Part shown: one piece after another, positions 50,531 through 59,189 of the stretch | How positions within the stretch are numbered: the first letter of the stretch is position 1 | Layout of the letters: every line of letters begins with the position of its first letter | DNA from: UBA4951 sp963616935 | Lineage (GTDB): Bacteria; Bacillota_I; Bacilli_A; RFN20; CAG-826 | Length of the DNA stretch: 64,000 nucleotides | NCBI GenBank assembly: GCA_963616935.1 | Contig: CAVEMS010000001.1 | Span: forward strand, 124,001-188,000 | Direction: 5' to 3' | The notes under the pieces: model-generated | Told to the model about the DNA's origin: nothing | Databases searched by the model: none | Seen by the model: the letters and a program-made list of their open reading frames with translations, nothing else | Position numbers and translations under genes: made by a program

Positions 50531-51929
50531 CAACAAAGACGTCTCCTTTTTGGACAAGGAATACGAATACGATTTCAAAACCAAGCAAAAGAGCATCTAT
50601 AGCACCGGCAAAGGACTCAACGAAGAGGTCGTCCGCGAGATATCGAGGATCAAAGGGGAGCCGGACTGGATGCTTGAATATCGTTTGAAAGCGCTCCGTT
50701 CGTTTGAGAAGATGCCGCTTCCTACGTATGGACCGGATTTGAATTTCCTCGATTTTTCGAGCTACACCTATTACACGAAAGTGGCCGAGAACGAGTCTCA
50801 AAATTGGGATGAGGTGCCCCACGCCGTAAAAGAAACGTTTGCGAAACTCGGCATTCCCGAGGCCGAGCAGAAATTCCTTTCCGGCGTCACTACCCAATAC
50901 GAATCGGAAGTCGTTTATCACAATATGCTCCAAGAAGTCGAGGAAAAAGGAGTCATCTTCCTATCGACCGATATGGGCTTAAAGCTGTTCCCGGAAATCT
51001 TCAAAAAATACTTTGGGACCGTCGTTCCCTATATGGACAACAAATTCGCCGCCCTTAATGGCGCCGTTTGGAGCGGTGGCTCCTTTATTTACGTCCCGAA
51101 AGGCGTGCATCTCGAGAAGCCTCTTCAATCGTATTTCCGTATCAACAACGAAAAGAGCGGACAATTCGAGAGGTCGCTCATCATTTGCGATGAGGGTTCA
51201 TCGATAAATTACGTCGAGGGATGCACGGCTCCGATTTATAGTAAGGAATCCCTTCATGCCGCCGTCGTTGAGATAATAGTGCTCAAAGACGCCAGATGCC
51301 GTTATACGACCGTTCAGAATTGGTCGAATAACATCGTTAATCTAGTCACTCAACGCGCATTGGTGGAAGAAAATGGCTTAATGGAATGGGTTGACGGGAA
51401 CATCGGATCGATGAGGAATATGAAATACCCGGCTTGCATATTGAAAGGCGATGGCGCCAGAGGATCGGTCATTTCGATCGCCGTCGGCGGCAAGAACCAA
51501 TTCCAGGATAATGGCGCCAGGATGATCCACATCGGGAAGAACACCTCCTCAAACATCATCTCCAAATCGATATGCAAAAACGGCGGCGTCGCTAACTATA
51601 GAGGAACCGTTCGCGTCATGCCGAGCGCCGAAAACGCCCATGCGCACGTCGAATGCGATACGTTGATAGTCGATGCGAAATCCAAAAGCGATACCTATCC
51701 GAAAAACGAGATTAGAAACGCTTCGAGTTTTATCGAGCACGAGGCGACGGTCTCCAAGATCAATGAGGAGCAGCTCTTCTACTTGATGTCGCGCGGTCTT
51801 AGCGAGGAAGAGGCGACCAATTCCATCATCATGGGATTCATCGAGCCTTTCTCGAGAGAACTTCCGATGGAATACGCGATTGAGCTAAATCGCTTGATAA
51901 AACTCGATATGTCAGACTCGATTGGATAA
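50520..51929 (+). CDS. sufB: SUF scaffold subunit SufB
   Basis: SufB is the main scaffold on which the cluster is built with SufC and SufD. The 469-residue product is full length: YEYDFKTKQKSIYSTGKGLN, SGVTTQYESEVVYHN, GVHLEKPLQSYFRINNEKSG, EGCTAPIYSKESLHAAVVEI, and the C-terminal KINEEQLFYLMSRGLSEEEA. It is the last suf gene, and its TAA is only four bases before the mnmG start, so transcription likely continues into the tRNA-modification genes, which matches the need of that pathway for redox cofactors. Confidence 0.97.
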   Translation: MSTDNKDVSFLDKEYEYDFKTKQKSIYSTGKGLNEEVVREISRIKGEPDWMLEYRLKALRSFEKMPLPTYGPDLNFLDFSSYTYYTKVAENESQNWDEVPHAVKETFAKLGIPEAEQKFLSGVTTQYESEVVYHNMLQEVEEKGVIFLSTDMGLKLFPEIFKKYFGTVVPYMDNKFAALNGAVWSGGSFIYVPKGVHLEKPLQSYFRINNEKSGQFERSLIICDEGSSINYVEGCTAPIYSKESLHAAVVEIIVLKDARCRYTTVQNWSNNIVNLVTQRALVEENGLMEWVDGNIGSMRNMKYPACILKGDGARGSVISIAVGGKNQFQDNGARMIHIGKNTSSNIISKSICKNGGVANYRGTVRVMPSAENAHAHVECDTLIVDAKSKSDTYPKNEIRNASSFIEHEATVSKINEEQLFYLMSRGLSEEEATNSIIMGFIEPFSRELPMEYAIELNRLIKLDMSDSIG

Positions 51930-51933
51930 AGAA

Positions 51934-53817
51934 ATGCAGGGTTTTTTCGATTTTGATGCGATAGTGGTGGGAGGAGGCCACGCCGGCGTCGAAAGCGCAT
52001 TTGCGTTGGCGCACCTCAAAAAGAACGTTCTTTTGATAACCCTAAACGAGAAGATGATAGCCAACACCCCGTGCAATCCCCATATCGGCGGAAGCGCTAA
52101 AGGGATAGTCGTGAGAGAGATAGACGCATTAGGCGGCATGATGGGTCTTTTCGCGGATTATCATCCCTTGCAAATCAAATTTTTGAATACCAGAAAAGGC
52201 CCGGGCGTCCAGTGCCTTCGCGCGCAGGTCGACAAAAAAGGATATCCCAAGCACGTCCAGGATGAGATAAAAAAAGAGAAAAGGATAACCGTCAAGGAAG
52301 CGATGGTCGTTGGCTTGCTTTATAACGACGAGGAAGTCTATGGCGTTAGGCTCTTCAATGGGGAAGAGATAAGATCGAAAGCCGTCATTTTGACGACCGG
52401 CACCTATATGGAAAGCTCGATCATAAAAGGACATGAGTCATTCTTAGGCGGTCCGGATGGCGAAGAGGCGTCCCATGGTCTAAGCGAATCGCTAAAGAAG
52501 ATGGGGATTTCGTTATTCCGATTGAAGACGGGCACTCCGCCCCGCATCAAAAAAGAGACCATCGATTTTTCAAAAGCCAAATTGGAGGAGGGGATGGATG
52601 GTGAGCTTGCCTTCTCGTTTTTGACGAAGGAATTCACTCCTTTGGAAAAACAGCTCCCTTGCTATTTGATCTACACAAGCGACGAAACGAAGAAAATCAT
52701 CCTCGAGAACCTTTCCGATAGTGCCGTCACAAATGGTTTGATTACCGCTAACGGTCCGCGTTATTGTCCATCCATCGAATCGAAGATCCTTCGCTTCCAA
52801 GACAAGGAGAGGCACCAGCTCTTTTTGGAACCGGAAACAGAAAACGGGGATTCCATTTATCTTCAAGGCTTTAGCACTGGCTTCGATCATGAGATGCAAG
52901 TCAAACTCGTTCACACTTTGCCAGGGCTAGAGAATGCCGAACTTCTCAAAGATGCGTATCAAATAGAATACGATACGTTGTCTTCCTTTCAATTTGACGA
53001 GACGATGAGGGTCAAAAAATACAAAGGATTATATGTGGCTGGGCAAATATGCGGCACAAGCGGCTACGAAGAGGCGGCCGCTTTAGGGCTAGTGGCAGGC
53101 ATCAATGCATCAAGGTATATCGATGGCGCCTCGCCTTTCACCTTAAGGCGGGATGAAGCCTATATCGGAGTCATGATTGATGACTTGGTCTCCAAAGGCG
53201 CTGAGGAACCGTATCGCCTTCTTTCCTCGCGTGCGGAGTACCGACTTTTGTTACGGCACGATAACGCCGATTTCCGTTTGACTCCGAAAAGCCATGAGAT
53301 AGGCTTAGCGAGCGAGGAAAGATATCAAAGCTTCTTATCCAGAAAGGAAAGGATCGAGAAGGCGAAGGAATATCTATCGAAGACGAACATTTCGCCAAGA
53401 AGCGGAATCGGAGAATATCTATCGTCTTTGGGCTATAGCGATGTCGAAATGGGGCATAAGGCCCTAGAATTATTGAAAAGACCTTTCGTCGAATACGAAA
53501 AAATCGAAAAATACCTGCCAGATCTCGCTTCTTTTGGATTAAGTGAACAAGATGAACTCACGCTTGAGACGGTCATAAAATACGAAGGGTATATCGCTTT
53601 GGCGAGCAAAGACGCCGCTGAGGAAAAGAAAAAAGAGGCGTTGCTATTGCCCGACGATTTCGACTACAAAAACATGGATGGTCTTCGACTTGAGGCTAGA
53701 GAAAAACTCTCATTGATCCGTCCTTCCTCGATTGGTCAGGCCTCAAGGATCTTCGGCGTCAATCCTACTGACATTGCGATACTTTTGCTGAATTTGAAGA
53801 AAAGGGGAATGCTATGA
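51934..53817 (+). CDS. mnmG: tRNA uridine 5-carboxymethylaminomethyl modification enzyme MnmG
   Basis: MnmG is an FAD protein that with MnmE modifies U34 of several tRNAs. ATG at 51934 is preferred over a TTG at 51922 inside the sufB end, although the binding site is poor. The FAD site is VVGGGHAGVESAFA (13-26). TPCNPHIGGSAKG, ARSEYRLL-like SRAEYRLLLRHDNADFRL, and the C-terminal LIRPSSIGQASRIFGVNPTD are typical. 627 residues fits. mnmE is not in the window. The stop overlaps the rsmG start in ATGA form. Confidence 0.95.
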   Translation: MQGFFDFDAIVVGGGHAGVESAFALAHLKKNVLLITLNEKMIANTPCNPHIGGSAKGIVVREIDALGGMMGLFADYHPLQIKFLNTRKGPGVQCLRAQVDKKGYPKHVQDEIKKEKRITVKEAMVVGLLYNDEEVYGVRLFNGEEIRSKAVILTTGTYMESSIIKGHESFLGGPDGEEASHGLSESLKKMGISLFRLKTGTPPRIKKETIDFSKAKLEEGMDGELAFSFLTKEFTPLEKQLPCYLIYTSDETKKIILENLSDSAVTNGLITANGPRYCPSIESKILRFQDKERHQLFLEPETENGDSIYLQGFSTGFDHEMQVKLVHTLPGLENAELLKDAYQIEYDTLSSFQFDETMRVKKYKGLYVAGQICGTSGYEEAAALGLVAGINASRYIDGASPFTLRRDEAYIGVMIDDLVSKGAEEPYRLLSSRAEYRLLLRHDNADFRLTPKSHEIGLASEERYQSFLSRKERIEKAKEYLSKTNISPRSGIGEYLSSLGYSDVEMGHKALELLKRPFVEYEKIEKYLPDLASFGLSEQDELTLETVIKYEGYIALASKDAAEEKKKEALLLPDDFDYKNMDGLRLEAREKLSLIRPSSIGQASRIFGVNPTDIAILLLNLKKRGML

Positions 53818-54509
53818 ACTTCGAAGAACTTGCTTTGTCCGTTAATGGATTCTTGGATTTGGATGAGGAAAAAATCGCTTCCCTAAAAAGATATCGGGAG
53901 CTCGTTTTGGAAAGCAACAAGCAATTCAATCTTACTTCGATTACGGATGAGAACGAATTCGTCATCAAGCATTTTTACGATTCCTTGATTCCTTTGAAAT
54001 ATTTAAACGTCGAGGGGAAGGAAGTGTTGGATTTTGGCTCCGGCGCCGGTTTTCCCGGCATCCCTTTCGCTATATCGACCCCATCGGCCAAATTAACTTT
54101 GCTAGATGCCACTAAGAAAAAATGTCTCTTTTTATCGACCGTCAAAGATGAGCTTATGCTCCATAACGTCGAAGTCGTTTGCGCTAGAGGGGAGAGCTTA
54201 GCGAAGAAAGAAAGATACGACGTCGTCACCGCTAGAGCGGTCGCCGCTTTGCCGATTCTCCTCGAACTCGTCTCCCAATCGATCCGTTTGGGCGGAAGAC
54301 TTCTCGCTTTGAAGGGGGATCATGGGAAAGATGAGCTTTCGGAAAGCAAAGACGCCATCAAGAAACTCGGCTTCGAACTAGAGAAAATCGAGGAATACGA
54401 ACTTCCTGAAGGGATGGGGAAAAGAACGCTCATAATACTCAAAAAAGTTCAGAAAACGCCAAATAAATTTCCTCGTCTATATGCCGACATACTTAAGAAG
54501 CCTCTTTGA
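53814..54509 (+). CDS. rsmG: 16S rRNA (guanine-N7) methyltransferase RsmG
   Basis: RsmG methylates G527 of 16S rRNA using S-adenosylmethionine. The 231-residue product has the fold and the SAM loop VLDFGSGAGFPGIPFAI (about 69-85), NLTSITDENEFVIKHFYDSL, VVTARAVAALPILLEL and KRTLIILKK. The start overlaps the mnmG stop by four bases, the common gidA-gidB pair. parA follows after 33 bases with its own promoter-like -10. Confidence 0.95.
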   Translation: MNFEELALSVNGFLDLDEEKIASLKRYRELVLESNKQFNLTSITDENEFVIKHFYDSLIPLKYLNVEGKEVLDFGSGAGFPGIPFAISTPSAKLTLLDATKKKCLFLSTVKDELMLHNVEVVCARGESLAKKERYDVVTARAVAALPILLELVSQSIRLGGRLLALKGDHGKDELSESKDAIKKLGFELEKIEEYELPEGMGKRTLIILKKVQKTPNKFPRLYADILKKPL

Positions 54510-54531
54510 GCGACGCTTCCATAGGTGTTAC

Positions 54532-54537
54532 CATAAT
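54532..54537 (+). promoter_or_regulatory. -10 box 5 bases before parA
   Basis: CATAAT is followed by CTTCC and the parA ATG with no binding site, another likely leaderless start. No clear -35. Confidence 0.4.
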
Positions 54538-54542
54538 CTTCC

Positions 54543-55313
54543 ATGAACAAAGTAATCGCCATCGCAAACCAAAAGGGCGGGGTAGGGAAAACCACGACCG
54601 CGATAAACCTCTCAAGCGCTTTAGCGAAGAATGGCTTTTCGGTGTTGCTTATCGACCTCGATTCGCAAGGCAACGCATCCAGAGGCCTTGGCCTCGACGT
54701 TTTGTCTTTGCCTCATACCGTCTATGACGTTCTTTTGGGAGACATATCCATCGATTTGGCGATCAAAAAGACGAAAGAGGCAAATCTCGACATCTTGCCT
54801 AGCAATCTCAAACTTGCAAATCTCGATATCGCCATCCAAAACAAAGGGATAGTGAATCCCTTTTGCTTGCTTAAGAACGCTTTGTCGGATTTAAAAGCCG
54901 AATACGATTTCACGATAATAGACTGCCCTCCGTCTTTGGGGCTATTGAACATAAACGCGATGGCTTCCTCAAACTCGATAATCATCCCCGTCCAGTGCGA
55001 ATTCTTCGCTATGGAAGGTGTAGCGGCCATCCTTTCTTCGATTAACAAAATCCAAAACGACTTCAATCCGGGGTTAAAGATCGAAGGCTTTTTGCTTACG
55101 ATGTATGATTCGAGAAATTCCTTGGACACAGAAATCGCAAGGCAAGTCCGAGGCCTATTCAAAGAGAACACTTTCGATTCGGTGATACCTAGAAATATAT
55201 CGATACCCGAAGCTTCGATGCATGGTTTGTCCGTTCTTTCTTTCCGTCCTTCTTCGATCGGCTCCTTAGCCTATATGTCATTAGCCAAGGAAATAATCAA
55301 GAATGGCAACTAA
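54543..55313 (+). CDS. parA: Chromosome partitioning ATPase ParA/Soj
   Basis: The deviant Walker A is KGGVGKTTT (11-19), followed by VLLIDLDSQGNASRGLG; FTIIDCPPSLGLLNINA is Walker B. 256 residues is the usual length of chromosomal Soj. It acts with ParB on origin segregation and replication control. No binding site is visible before the ATG. The 3' end overlaps parB by 11 bases. The order mnmG-rsmG-parA-parB is typical near oriC in Firmicutes, which suggests the origin is not far. Confidence 0.95.
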   Translation: MNKVIAIANQKGGVGKTTTAINLSSALAKNGFSVLLIDLDSQGNASRGLGLDVLSLPHTVYDVLLGDISIDLAIKKTKEANLDILPSNLKLANLDIAIQNKGIVNPFCLLKNALSDLKAEYDFTIIDCPPSLGLLNINAMASSNSIIIPVQCEFFAMEGVAAILSSINKIQNDFNPGLKIEGFLLTMYDSRNSLDTEIARQVRGLFKENTFDSVIPRNISIPEASMHGLSVLSFRPSSIGSLAYMSLAKEIIKNGN

Positions 55314-56103
55314 GAGGAAAAACGTCGCTTCTTTGTCTGAGCTCGTATCCCGTTTTTCGAAGTTCGACGTCATTGCCGAGATGGAGAAGGAGTATCAATC
55401 CTTCGCCAGCAAAAACATGCCATTGTCATTAATTGACGACAACTCTTACGTAAAGCGCGTCCATTTTCCGAAAAGCAGACTTGAATCCTTAGGGAAATCG
55501 ATCGGAGAAAAAGGCGTGTTTAGTCCTTTGCTAGTCCGAGAGAAGGGATCGCATTATGAATTGATATTGGGGAGAAAAAGGTATTTTGGCGCCAAGACGG
55601 CCGGCCTTTCCTCGATTCCGGTAATCGTCTCGAATATGGGAGATGAGGAGATGCTATTGATTCTTTTGGCGGATACGCGCGATCAAAAGGAATCGAATAT
55701 ATTGGAAATGGCGTATATCTATAACGCTTTGACGCAAAAATTCAAATATTCTCAGCAAACCCTGGCTGAAATATCGCATGAATCGAGAAGCCAGGTCACT
55801 AACACCATGCGTCTTCTTTCTCTTCCGGACCCTATCATCAAAGAGGTATCGCTAGGCGAGTTAAGCTTTGGCCATGCCAGAGCCATGCTTTCGCTTAGCC
55901 AAGAGGATATCATTTCTTTATCCAAACGGATTCACGAAGAAAAACTCTCCGTGAGGGAGACGGAAAGGATTGTCAGGGCGATGGCTGGAAAACATGAGAA
56001 AACCTTCTCGAAGGCAAAGATAGACGGCAATAAGATCACCCTCGAATTCTTTGATGCGGACGACGCGAAAGAATACTTCGAGTCCCTCAAAAGGGGGTGC
56101 TAG
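55303..56103 (+). CDS. parB: Chromosome partitioning protein ParB/Spo0J (or Noc)
   Basis: The 266-residue product has the ParB N-domain with IGEKGVFSPLLVREKGSHYE and LGRKRYFGAKTAGLSSIPVIV, where GRKR stands in place of the usual GERR box, then the helix-turn-helix part (FKYSQQTLAEISHESRSQVTNTMRLLSLP) and ELSFGHARAMLSL. The N-terminal ~50 residues are longer than normal, and the C-terminal dimer domain is short. ParB binds parS and CTP; the changed box may matter for CTP handling. Noc is an alternative, but pairing with parA favours ParB. Confidence 0.85.
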   Translation: MATKRKNVASLSELVSRFSKFDVIAEMEKEYQSFASKNMPLSLIDDNSYVKRVHFPKSRLESLGKSIGEKGVFSPLLVREKGSHYELILGRKRYFGAKTAGLSSIPVIVSNMGDEEMLLILLADTRDQKESNILEMAYIYNALTQKFKYSQQTLAEISHESRSQVTNTMRLLSLPDPIIKEVSLGELSFGHARAMLSLSQEDIISLSKRIHEEKLSVRETERIVRAMAGKHEKTFSKAKIDGNKITLEFFDADDAKEYFESLKRGC

Positions 56104-56112
56104 GAATATTGA

Positions 56113-56140
56113 TTGCCTTTTTCGCCTTCCTTCATATAAT
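56113..56140 (+). promoter_or_regulatory. Promoter of the FMN riboswitch-ribU transcript
   Basis: TTGCCT (56113-56118) and a perfect TATAAT (56135-56140) are 16 bases apart. Confidence 0.7.
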
Positions 56141-56146
56141 AAAGAC

Positions 56147-56250
56147 GCTTCAGGGTGACGCGAAATACGTCGACTGGCGGTATAGCCCGCAAACGAATTC
56201 GTCGAATCGGTGTGATTCCGATGCCAACGGTATAGTCCGGATGAAAGAGG
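56147..56250 (+). ncRNA. FMN riboswitch (RFN element)
   Basis: The conserved RFN blocks occur in order: CAGGGTGACG, CGACTGGCGGTATAGCCCGC, TCGGTGTGATTCCGATGCC, AACGGTATAGTCCGGATGAA and AGAGG. FMN binding switches expression of the riboflavin transporter that follows. It is a compact example with short variable arms. Confidence 0.93.
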
Positions 56251-56260
56251 CTCTTGTTTC

Positions 56261-56284
56261 TTTCGCCTCCTGAAGACGGGAGGA
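56261..56284 (+). promoter_or_regulatory. SD-sequestering hairpin of the FMN riboswitch
   Basis: CCTCC (56266-56270) can pair with GGAGG (56279-56283), which is part of the ribU binding site; a T run follows. GAGGC at the riboswitch 3' end can pair with GCCTC instead, so the switch probably works on translation. Confidence 0.6.
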
Positions 56285-56290
56285 TTTTTT

Positions 56291-56986
56291 ATGGAAGAGA
56301 GAATCAGAAGATACCTGTCTTTGGCATCGTTCGTCGTTCTTCTCGTCGTTTTCTTCTTCTCTTATTTCAAGGAGAGAGGAAAACGTTCGTTCAATTATTC
56401 TAGGTTAATCGCCAGGGCGGCGGTATTCGGGGCGATATCGACCGTTCTTTACGTCGTTCCGGTCTTTAATCTCTCCTTGCCTTTCTTCCCTTCCTTTTTG
56501 TCCCTTCATTTCGATGAGATACCGGCTTTCATCGCCGGTTATGCGTATGGTCCGCTCACAGCGCTTCTCGTCATTTTGATCAAGACTTTGATAAAACTCC
56601 CGATGAGCAGCACTTTGGGAGTTGGGGAGCTCACCGATTTCCTCTTAAGCGCATCTTTCGTCCTAAGCGCGACTTTCATATATAAGAAAAAAAGGAATTT
56701 TGTCGGCGTGTTTTCCGGTTTCGGCATTTCTTTGGTTATCCAAAATATTGTTGCCCTGTTGCTCAATATTTACGTTATGCTTCCTTTTTATATCGCCGTT
56801 ATGGGATACGACGAAAGCCAATTGCTTTCTTTGTGCCAAATGGCGAATTCCTCGGTCAATGATCTCCAGTGGTCGTATGGCCTATGTTGCGTCCTCCCAT
56901 TCAATCTCTTCAAAGACGCCTGCGTTTTGGTTTTGACTTTCTTGATTTATCGGATTCTCCATAAGCCCCTTAGATGGGATAAATAA
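56291..56986 (+). CDS. ribU: Riboflavin ECF transporter S component
   Basis: RibU binds riboflavin and works with a general ECF energizing module. The 231-residue product has six hydrophobic helices; LHFDEIPAFIAGYAYGPLTA and GVGELTDFLLSASFVLSA are family features (the conserved FDEIP region). The first ~30 residues form an extra N-terminal segment. The FMN riboswitch directly upstream confirms the ligand. ATG follows GGGAGGA, which is covered by the regulatory hairpin. A bidirectional hairpin follows. Confidence 0.93.
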   Translation: MEERIRRYLSLASFVVLLVVFFFSYFKERGKRSFNYSRLIARAAVFGAISTVLYVVPVFNLSLPFFPSFLSLHFDEIPAFIAGYAYGPLTALLVILIKTLIKLPMSSTLGVGELTDFLLSASFVLSATFIYKKKRNFVGVFSGFGISLVIQNIVALLLNIYVMLPFYIAVMGYDESQLLSLCQMANSSVNDLQWSYGLCCVLPFNLFKDACVLVLTFLIYRILHKPLRWDK

Positions 56987-56991
56987 GCAAA

Positions 56992-57022
56992 CAAAAAAGA
57001 CCGCTTTAGAGCGGCCTTTTTC
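56992..57022. terminator. Bidirectional terminator between ribU and ferredoxin gene
   Basis: CCGCT-TTAG-AGCGG with an A run before and a T run after serves both convergent genes. Confidence 0.75.
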
Positions 57023-57031
57023 ATTTCGTTA

Positions 57032-57217
57032 TTAGTCTTCCCACTCGATAGCGGCGACTGGGCAAGAGGCGATCACATCGTTGATCGCGCCTTCGTCGGC
57101 GACTTCTCCGACGACTTCGCTTTTGCCGTCATCCGTGAAGGCGAACACTTCTGGAGCGCTTCCGACGCAGAGACCGCATCCGATGCAAGCATCGGCGACG
57201 ACTTTAACCTTTTTCAT
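57032..57217 (-). CDS. Small ferredoxin with a single [4Fe-4S] cluster
   Basis: The 61-residue product has Cys11, Cys14, Cys17 (ACIGCGLCVGSAP) and Cys52 (SCPVAAI), the ligands of one [4Fe-4S] cluster; the second cluster of clostridial ferredoxins is missing. This is a low-potential electron carrier. ATG follows GGAGGAAG. TTGAAA-17-TAAAAT gives a good promoter upstream. The neighbouring OYE-type reductase and SUF genes are candidate partners. Confidence 0.95.
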   Translation of the reverse strand: MKKVKVVADACIGCGLCVGSAPEVFAFTDDGKSEVVGEVADEGAINDVIASCPVAAIEWED

Positions 57218-57243
57218 TTTTCTTCCTCCGATGAAACATGCGT

Positions 57244-57272
57244 ATTTTAGAACGAAAACATTTTCCTTTCAA
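57244..57272 (-). promoter_or_regulatory. Promoter of the ferredoxin gene
   Basis: On the minus strand TTGAAA (57272-57267) and TAAAAT (57249-57244) are 17 bases apart. Confidence 0.65.
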
Positions 57273-57389
57273 TCTTTAAGGAACGTTAGTGTTAATCGAT
57301 TGTTTTGTTAGTCATCGCTAACTTGGTTGATTGTAGCCTATCCGTGAAAAATATTTTAAGAAAGCAAAGATTTTAAGAGAAGGCATGAA

Positions 57390-57421
57390 GAAAAAGAAAA
57401 ACGACCGACGAATCGGTCGTT
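57390..57421 (-). terminator. Terminator of the OYE-AcnX operon
   Basis: On the minus strand ACGACCGA and TCGGTCGT form an 8-bp hairpin followed by TTTTTCTTTTTC. Confidence 0.85.
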
Positions 57422-57434
57422 TATTCTGAAGCGA

Positions 57435-57878
57435 TCAATAGACGATGACGGTTCCGTCTTTCTTTATTTCGACTTGGCCGCCCGTTTTGACGGTTTCGAG
57501 GAATTCGTCTCCGAGCTCGTCGATGGCGATAAGCCCGCAATCGTTCCAGACGTTGCTAAGGATTATTCCGCTTGCCGCTAAGGGATCGATGTGGTGGGAG
57601 AAAAGCCAGGCTTTCGGAGCTAAGCCCCTCACGGCGACGGTTTGGATGACCATGCCGCCCGTCGTTGAGCCGATGGTTTCTGGCAAGCAAAGGATTTTGC
57701 CGGTGATGTTCTTTTTATAGAGCTCTTTGTTGTTTTGGTCGCTCACGATTATCTTTTTGCTCGTGGCGAGTAATGCGCTAGTTTGGCAAGAGGCCAAGGT
57801 GTTAAAGCCTTCGTGGGTGACGACGGCCTCGCCTTTGAAGGCCCCTTCGGCCAAGACGCGTCCATGGAATTCTTTCAT
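57435..57878 (-). CDS. AcnX dehydratase small subunit (DUF126 swivel domain)
   Basis: The 147-residue product is the swiveling domain (ASCQTSALLATSKKIIVSD, LCLPETIGSTTGGMVIQTVA, SGIILSNVWNDCG) that in AcnX enzymes is made as a separate chain. It closes over the active site of the large subunit. AcnX enzymes known so far are cis-3-hydroxy-L-proline dehydratase in bacteria and mevalonate-5-phosphate dehydratase in archaea. The gene starts one base after the large subunit gene ends, so the two chains are made together. Confidence 0.9.
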   Translation of the reverse strand: MKEFHGRVLAEGAFKGEAVVTHEGFNTLASCQTSALLATSKKIIVSDQNNKELYKKNITGKILCLPETIGSTTGGMVIQTVAVRGLAPKAWLFSHHIDPLAASGIILSNVWNDCGLIAIDELGDEFLETVKTGGQVEIKKDGTVIVY

Positions 57879-57879
57879 T

Positions 57880-59178
57880 TTATTTGACCTCCTTTTGCCC
57901 GGTGATGATGGATAAGACGTCTTCGTCTTTGAAGTAACGGGCTTTCGTATAGGTGCGGAATTTGTTGGAGTTCGTCATAAGAGGTTTGTTCGAGCATAAG
58001 GGGTTATCGGCGTACATAAGAGGGCAGATGTAGCTAAGTTTCGCGCCGGTTGATAGAAGCTTTTCGTATCTCTCTTCCTTCGCGAATTCCTTAAGGACGG
58101 CCGGAGACGATGTGAGAATCGTCTCGACGGCCAATTTGCTACGGCCGCTCTTCTTTAGCTCTTCGAGGATCTTATCGGTCCAGTCCTCAAGTTGCTTAAG
58201 CGTGAGATGTGGGCAGCCGATAAAGCATTTATGCGGCTTCATATCGGATTTCTTCCACATCATCGGATAGGATGAGTAGACCCTTTCGAGTTCGGCATCG
58301 TCTATCACATATTCTTTTGCGTCCTCTTTGATAAGGGATTTGCCAAGTTTCTTGGCTTCTGGCGTGATGCCGTCGATATGGTAGAGACCGACTGCGCCAT
58401 TGCTCGCCGTGGCGGCTCCGAAGTCTTTCAAATAGGCGATCGTGTCCTCGCTAGGAAGCTCTTCGAGATACTTGTCGAGCCCTTCGACGTAAGGCACGTC
58501 GGCCATGACTTTCATACCAATCGCGGACCCTAGGATCTGCGCTTCCGGCTTTTTCGAGGTTTTGACGACGACTTTCCATGAGGCTTTTCTTCCTTCGTCT
58601 GTTATGAAGCCGAAATTCGGCGTTCTTTCCAAAATCGCCGCGAAGGTGTCTAAGATGCCGGAGTTACGGTTGCAACGCGCTCCCAGGACGGAGTTTGCGA
58701 AGACGACGGCGCTCGATTCGCTCCAAGCGATGATGTCGCCTTCTTTCGGGGTGTTCCCGACTTCTTTAAGGTAGCAAGTGCAGGTGAATCCGTCTTTGTC
58801 TTGCAAACCTATTTTCCTAAGTTGCTCCTCATAATCTTTTTGCTTGCTATACATGAAGCAAGAGAAAACGAGCTTCTCAAGTGGGTTCGCTTTGACGTTT
58901 TTGTAGTCCAATGGGCGGGGATCCATCGTGAATCCCTCTTCGACTTTGCAACCCGCTTCGATGAGATCGTTCATCAAAGGATAGACGGGTTTGAGCATTG
59001 ATAGGCCGAAGCTGGTGACGAAATGCCCTTTCTTATATGTGAGCGGCTTAAGGCAATCGGCCCCGAAAGCGTCACCATATCTCACTAAGACTTCCATCAT
59101 TTTGGCGTATGTCGCGCCTTTTTTCCCTTCGAGGATGTCTTTTTCCTCGGTGGTTAATTTCATTTTTGGTTCGTACAT
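57880..59178 (-). CDS. AcnX dehydratase large subunit (aconitase X catalytic)
   Basis: The 432-residue product matches the DUF521/aconitase X catalytic chain: KLTTEEKDILEGKKGATYAK, TSFGLSMLKPVYPLMNDLIE, WSESSAVVFANSVLGARCNR, and FIGCPHLTLKQLEDW. The cysteines in ARCNRNSG, in FIGCPH and near the C-terminus are candidates for the Fe-S cluster. The closest known function is cis-3-hydroxy-L-proline dehydration, but the partner reductase is unusual for that pathway, so the substrate is open. ATG follows AAGGAAA. It follows the OYE gene by 11 bases. Confidence 0.9.
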   Translation of the reverse strand: MYEPKMKLTTEEKDILEGKKGATYAKMMEVLVRYGDAFGADCLKPLTYKKGHFVTSFGLSMLKPVYPLMNDLIEAGCKVEEGFTMDPRPLDYKNVKANPLEKLVFSCFMYSKQKDYEEQLRKIGLQDKDGFTCTCYLKEVGNTPKEGDIIAWSESSAVVFANSVLGARCNRNSGILDTFAAILERTPNFGFITDEGRKASWKVVVKTSKKPEAQILGSAIGMKVMADVPYVEGLDKYLEELPSEDTIAYLKDFGAATASNGAVGLYHIDGITPEAKKLGKSLIKEDAKEYVIDDAELERVYSSYPMMWKKSDMKPHKCFIGCPHLTLKQLEDWTDKILEELKKSGRSKLAVETILTSSPAVLKEFAKEERYEKLLSTGAKLSYICPLMYADNPLCSNKPLMTNSNKFRTYTKARYFKDEDVLSIITGQKEVK

Positions 59179-59189
59179 TTTCCTTTTTC

